Source: Bugulina stolonifera (lineage: Eukaryota > Bryozoa > Gymnolaemata > Cheilostomatida > Bugulidae). From it: a stretch of 64,000 nucleotides of DNA. The translations under genes were made by a program, and so were the position numbers. The notes under the pieces are model-generated. The model made no database searches. It was not told the origin of the DNA and worked only from the letters and a program-made list of their open reading frames with translations. The stretch is from the NCBI GenBank assembly GCA_935421135.1, contig OW285190.1:11728501-11792500 (forward strand), in the 5' to 3' direction. How positions within the stretch are numbered: the stretch's first letter is position 1; each line of letters starts with the position of its first letter. Below, one piece after another: positions 61,601 through 64,000 of the stretch.

Positions 61601-64000
61601 CTTATATTGATAGCATAAGAAATGCACCTCCCAATATAAGGCATGCAATGATCAAGTTATGTCCCCAGAATTGATTGGGGGATTGACTACGTGCATTAGG
61701 AGCCATAGCTAGTACTCTATTGTATAAATATATATATGTCTGTATAATATGTAGTGTACCTGTATAAATACAGTATACAGTAATACAGGTATTTGTTATG
61801 TTGTTGCTATAGTTACGAAGATCTATCAAGGACCTGCAGACCACTTATGAGGAGCAGAGAGTCGCAGGATTTGAAATTTACAAAGCTCTTGAAGTTCTTT
61901 CAGATAACAAGGTACATCTACATACTACATGTATAATTTTACTAATAATATTTACATAATTTAGTTACATCGGCTGTGTACAGCACATCTATATGTATTT
62001 ATGTTGTTATTGGGAGCATAAATAATTATATTGCTGTTTTTATCTTGAAATATCCTGCTGCTGAATTCAAGAGTTCATGCTTATAAATTCAAGTTGTCTT
62101 CTCTCTTTTAATCTCTTTTGAGAGAGGACAACTTGAAATTGTTATCACCATCTGTAACGAGGTAAGTGCCTGTATTATATAACAATGTATAATGTAGTGT
62201 ACTTATATATATTCAACCTTAGAAAATTAGTTTAGTGTAGATATAGTTTACCAGCAGTGCCCAGTATAGTACATAAGATGAACATCTTTCACTTGGCAAT
62301 GTTTGTCATTGCAACTTCAATGGAGTGAGATTCAGACATATTTGTCGGATAACACAGGGCAATAACTATCTAAGATATTCACCTGATTTCACCAATATCC
62401 GTAGATATCCGTACCAGAGGTATATAAACAGACAGAGAAGTTGAAATCTCCCACATCTATGGTACCGAGTAAGGGCCGACACTCCACCCACCCGTGTGGT
62501 ATTTGTGATAGTGTTAAAGAACAGCATCTCTTAGCTAAATGTGATCAGTGTTCCAAGTTTTACCACCTCGGCTGCCTCGACCCACCCCTCACCAGGATGC
62601 CTAAGAAATCTAAGCTATGCGGATGGTGAGCCTCACTTAGTAGTAACATACTGTGGTGCCAGAAAAACAGAAGCAATTAACATACTTTAGTTTTCTAGCC
62701 TCAAACCTTTTAGGTTGACATAATATGATACAAAGTCATGTAGGTAACATTGATGGCACTCGGCTGCTATTAAATTTTGCTGATAATTTACTCAACAAAG
62801 AGGCATGACTCCAAGTATACACATACTTTGTATACTTGTGGGATTGTGTTTATATCTCAAGGTGCCGTGCAATAATTGATTAATCAACCACCACATCAGG
62901 TTCCCTTTGTTTGTACACACTTCTCTATTGTTATACGAGGACTGATGTGAGGATTACTCCCGATGTTATTTCACTGTATTACTATCCTCCTCTTAATGTC
63001 TCCATCAGGGTCTGTTCAATATGTGATCACAAGAATCATCAAGTACCAGCTGTAGCTGAGATTCCTGTTGACATGGAAGCACCACGCAGTTTGAGACAGT
63101 CTATAAAGGAACCCGATAAGTTTGTGCAGCCAGAACTAAAGCTATACGTGGAGAGGTTTCGGGTGAGCTACATACACTAATTAATATCGGTTATTCACTT
63201 CCTAGTGACTAATCGAAACTAAATTGAACCCTTTTACCAGGAGAGTCTAAATAAATTTGTAACACTTCAAAATATAAAATGTACTTGTGAATAAATGAGT
63301 TATGTTACTAAACAATAATGAATATAGCCACTAAATATGAGTGAAGTTATGTATAAGTAGGACTGTATACCTTGTACATGTAATAGTAATTGTGTTGTAT
63401 GCAGCGACAAAAAGTAAGCAGGGCAAGGAAACGGCCAGCAGCTCCCAGAAAGAGGCTGACTACCGGATCCAAGAGGCCGAGCACTGTCAAAGCGAAGCAA
63501 ATTAAGAAGGCAAAATTAGCCTCAGCTCTAAGTGATGTTGTTGTGCCTGGATCCGGGGAGGGTGATGAACCACCTAAGAATCCAGAGAAGGATAGTGGTG
63601 GTGAAGGCGAACTACCAGCTATGGAGATAACATCTACTCTAGTGGTATGTACTTAACGTCCCAATAGTAACATACTCTGAATTTTGGTTACTTTTTGATA
63701 CAGTGAACTGTTTTGCGCTGCGCGCTATAACATTTATATAAAAAAAGGATACCTTAAACTTAGTTACATAGTACATGGAGTGTAAACCTCCAGAATCAAA
63801 TACTCGGAAGATTTTTTCAGTTGTGATTGGATGACTGTACAGTGTACTATATAAATATATATCATCCTATTGGATGGTGTACCTGATATCATAATAGTTG
63901 TAATGTCTTATTATGTATTTCAAAGGAGGAATCCGGAACTGGTCCATCGGTGTACCTGTCCTCCCCTATCAGAGTAGGTAGAAAATCTAAAGTTCTGAAA
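55635..64000 (+). CDS. PHF14: PHD finger protein 14 (PHF14), N-terminal 777 residues; continues beyond window
   Basis: Nuclear chromatin reader. Seventeen in-phase exons: 55635-55806, 56036-56251, 56520-56670, 58281-58470, 58803-58970, 59398-59492, 59779-59821, 59997-60134, 60254-60329, 60586-60677, 60852-60945, 61161-61267, 61813-61911, 62405-62625, 63009-63162, 63405-63644, 63926 onward. An acidic N-terminus (DSGDDSGDDDEDSLSDAD) precedes PHD1 (CCVC...EIIECDGCGILVHEGCYG, about 171-240). The extended PHD has CELCPNQFGIFKQTDTGRW and GVCIGCDAGMCRSYFHVTC (about 244-355). A Lys/Glu-rich coiled coil spans about 480-545, then PHD2 (CGICDSVKEQHLLAKCDQC, GCLDPPLTRMPKKSK; about 577-630) and a basic RARKRPAAPRKR segment. 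The last human PHD finger would lie outside the window. The order matches human PHF14. The start was chosen at the first Met of the MEKDVD frame after which the reading is acidic and polar; further 5' exons cannot be excluded. Confidence 0.93.
59312..59415 (+). repeat. About 30-36-bp tandem repeat spanning the exon 6 acceptor of PHF14
   Basis: Three units starting (A/C)CCATATGAA(T/C)(G/A)T. The last includes the acceptor CGTAG and the first exon bases GAATGTAGTCTATG; the earlier two carry GGAATATGGTCTATG and GAAATGTAGTCTAC. Confidence 0.8.
60671..60790 (+). repeat. 30-bp tandem repeat spanning the exon 10 donor of PHF14
   Basis: Four exact-length 30-bp units starting at 60671, 60701, 60731 and 60761, with core ATAACTGTGTATCACCTGTT. 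The first unit contains the last seven coding bases and the donor (GTAACT|GTAAGT). The downstream units carry ATAACTGTGTAT or ATAACTGTGGGA at that place. Confidence 0.9.
61245..61557 (+). repeat. 39-42-bp tandem repeat spanning the exon 12 donor of PHF14
   Basis: Eight units of TTAGAGTTACATATAGATCA plus GGTATAGTCAGTAGTAC. The first unit is the 3' end of exon 12 with the real donor (GATCAG|GTATAG). Units 3, 5, 6 and 8 keep CAGGTA; units 2, 4 and 7 have CAGCTA, which destroys the donor. Confidence 0.92.
62086..62140. repeat. Short foldback with GACAACTT core in PHF14 intron 13
   Basis: Arms of about 20 bp, TTCAAGTTGTCTTCTCTC and GAGAGAGGACAACTTGAA, around a 13-bp centre. It belongs to the dispersed GAGAGGACAACT-type foldback group. 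Confidence 0.8.

Noticed and set aside
61351..61644. Open frame encoding repeated TVLLTIPDPYV on the minus strand
   Set aside because: Translation of the PHF14 intron 12 tandem repeat, antisense to the gene.
1..64000. CRISPR arrays, operons, Shine-Dalgarno sites, rRNA
   Set aside because: Intron-containing animal DNA; none of these bacterial features or any rRNA was seen. tRNA genes were not found by eye but a covariance-model scan would be needed to exclude them.

Overview
This is eukaryotic nuclear DNA from an animal. All protein genes found are split by GT-AG introns, codon use is AT-rich, and the background is AT-rich intergenic and intronic DNA with small transposon remnants. The tandem pair of short-chain collagen genes (C-terminal domain like Ephydatia 'short-chain collagen C4') points to a sponge or another early-branching metazoan. 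A demosponge is the most likely host, but this is inferred and not proven. Exon coordinates come from reading splice sites by eye. In every complete multi-exon model the exon phases agree and the CDS length is a multiple of three.

Layout. 1-3341 (+): last five exons of glycerol kinase. 4820-10817 (-): four-exon GT31 beta-1,3-glycosyltransferase. 10970-15481: two near-identical 752-bp MITE copies in inverted orientation with TTAA flanks. 17786-27598 (-): complete 12-exon front-end fatty acid desaturase (cytochrome b5 plus three histidine boxes, 439 aa). Its 4.5-kb second intron contains two complete four-exon membrane-anchored short-chain collagen genes on the opposite strand (22808-24331 and 24727-26592). 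29760-33525: transposon-rich block with a GC-rich DNA-transposon end, a 43-bp perfect hairpin, a LINE with a second LINE tail inserted in it, and a diverged third MITE copy. 34315-34587 (+): small SMIM20/MITRAC7-like protein. 35660-36400 (-): possible small membrane-protein exon. 40965-43035 (+): unrecognised single-pass membrane protein, 240 aa. 44010-50129 (-): nine-exon mitochondrial citrate synthase, 466 aa. 50429-53952 (+): four-exon mitochondrial ribosomal protein mS23 (MRPS23), divergent from citrate synthase across about 300 bp. 55635 to the window end (+): seventeen exons of PHF14, a PHD-finger chromatin protein that continues past the edge.

The genes are mostly unrelated housekeeping loci. 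Two relationships stand out: the citrate synthase/MRPS23 head-to-head mitochondrial pair, and the collagen pair nested antisense in the desaturase intron. The most unusual structural signal is that minisatellites repeatedly sit on or within about 35 bp of splice sites (desaturase exons 5, 6 and 11; PHF14 exons 6, 10 and 12; citrate synthase exons 6 and 7). In four cases the repeat unit contains the splice site itself.
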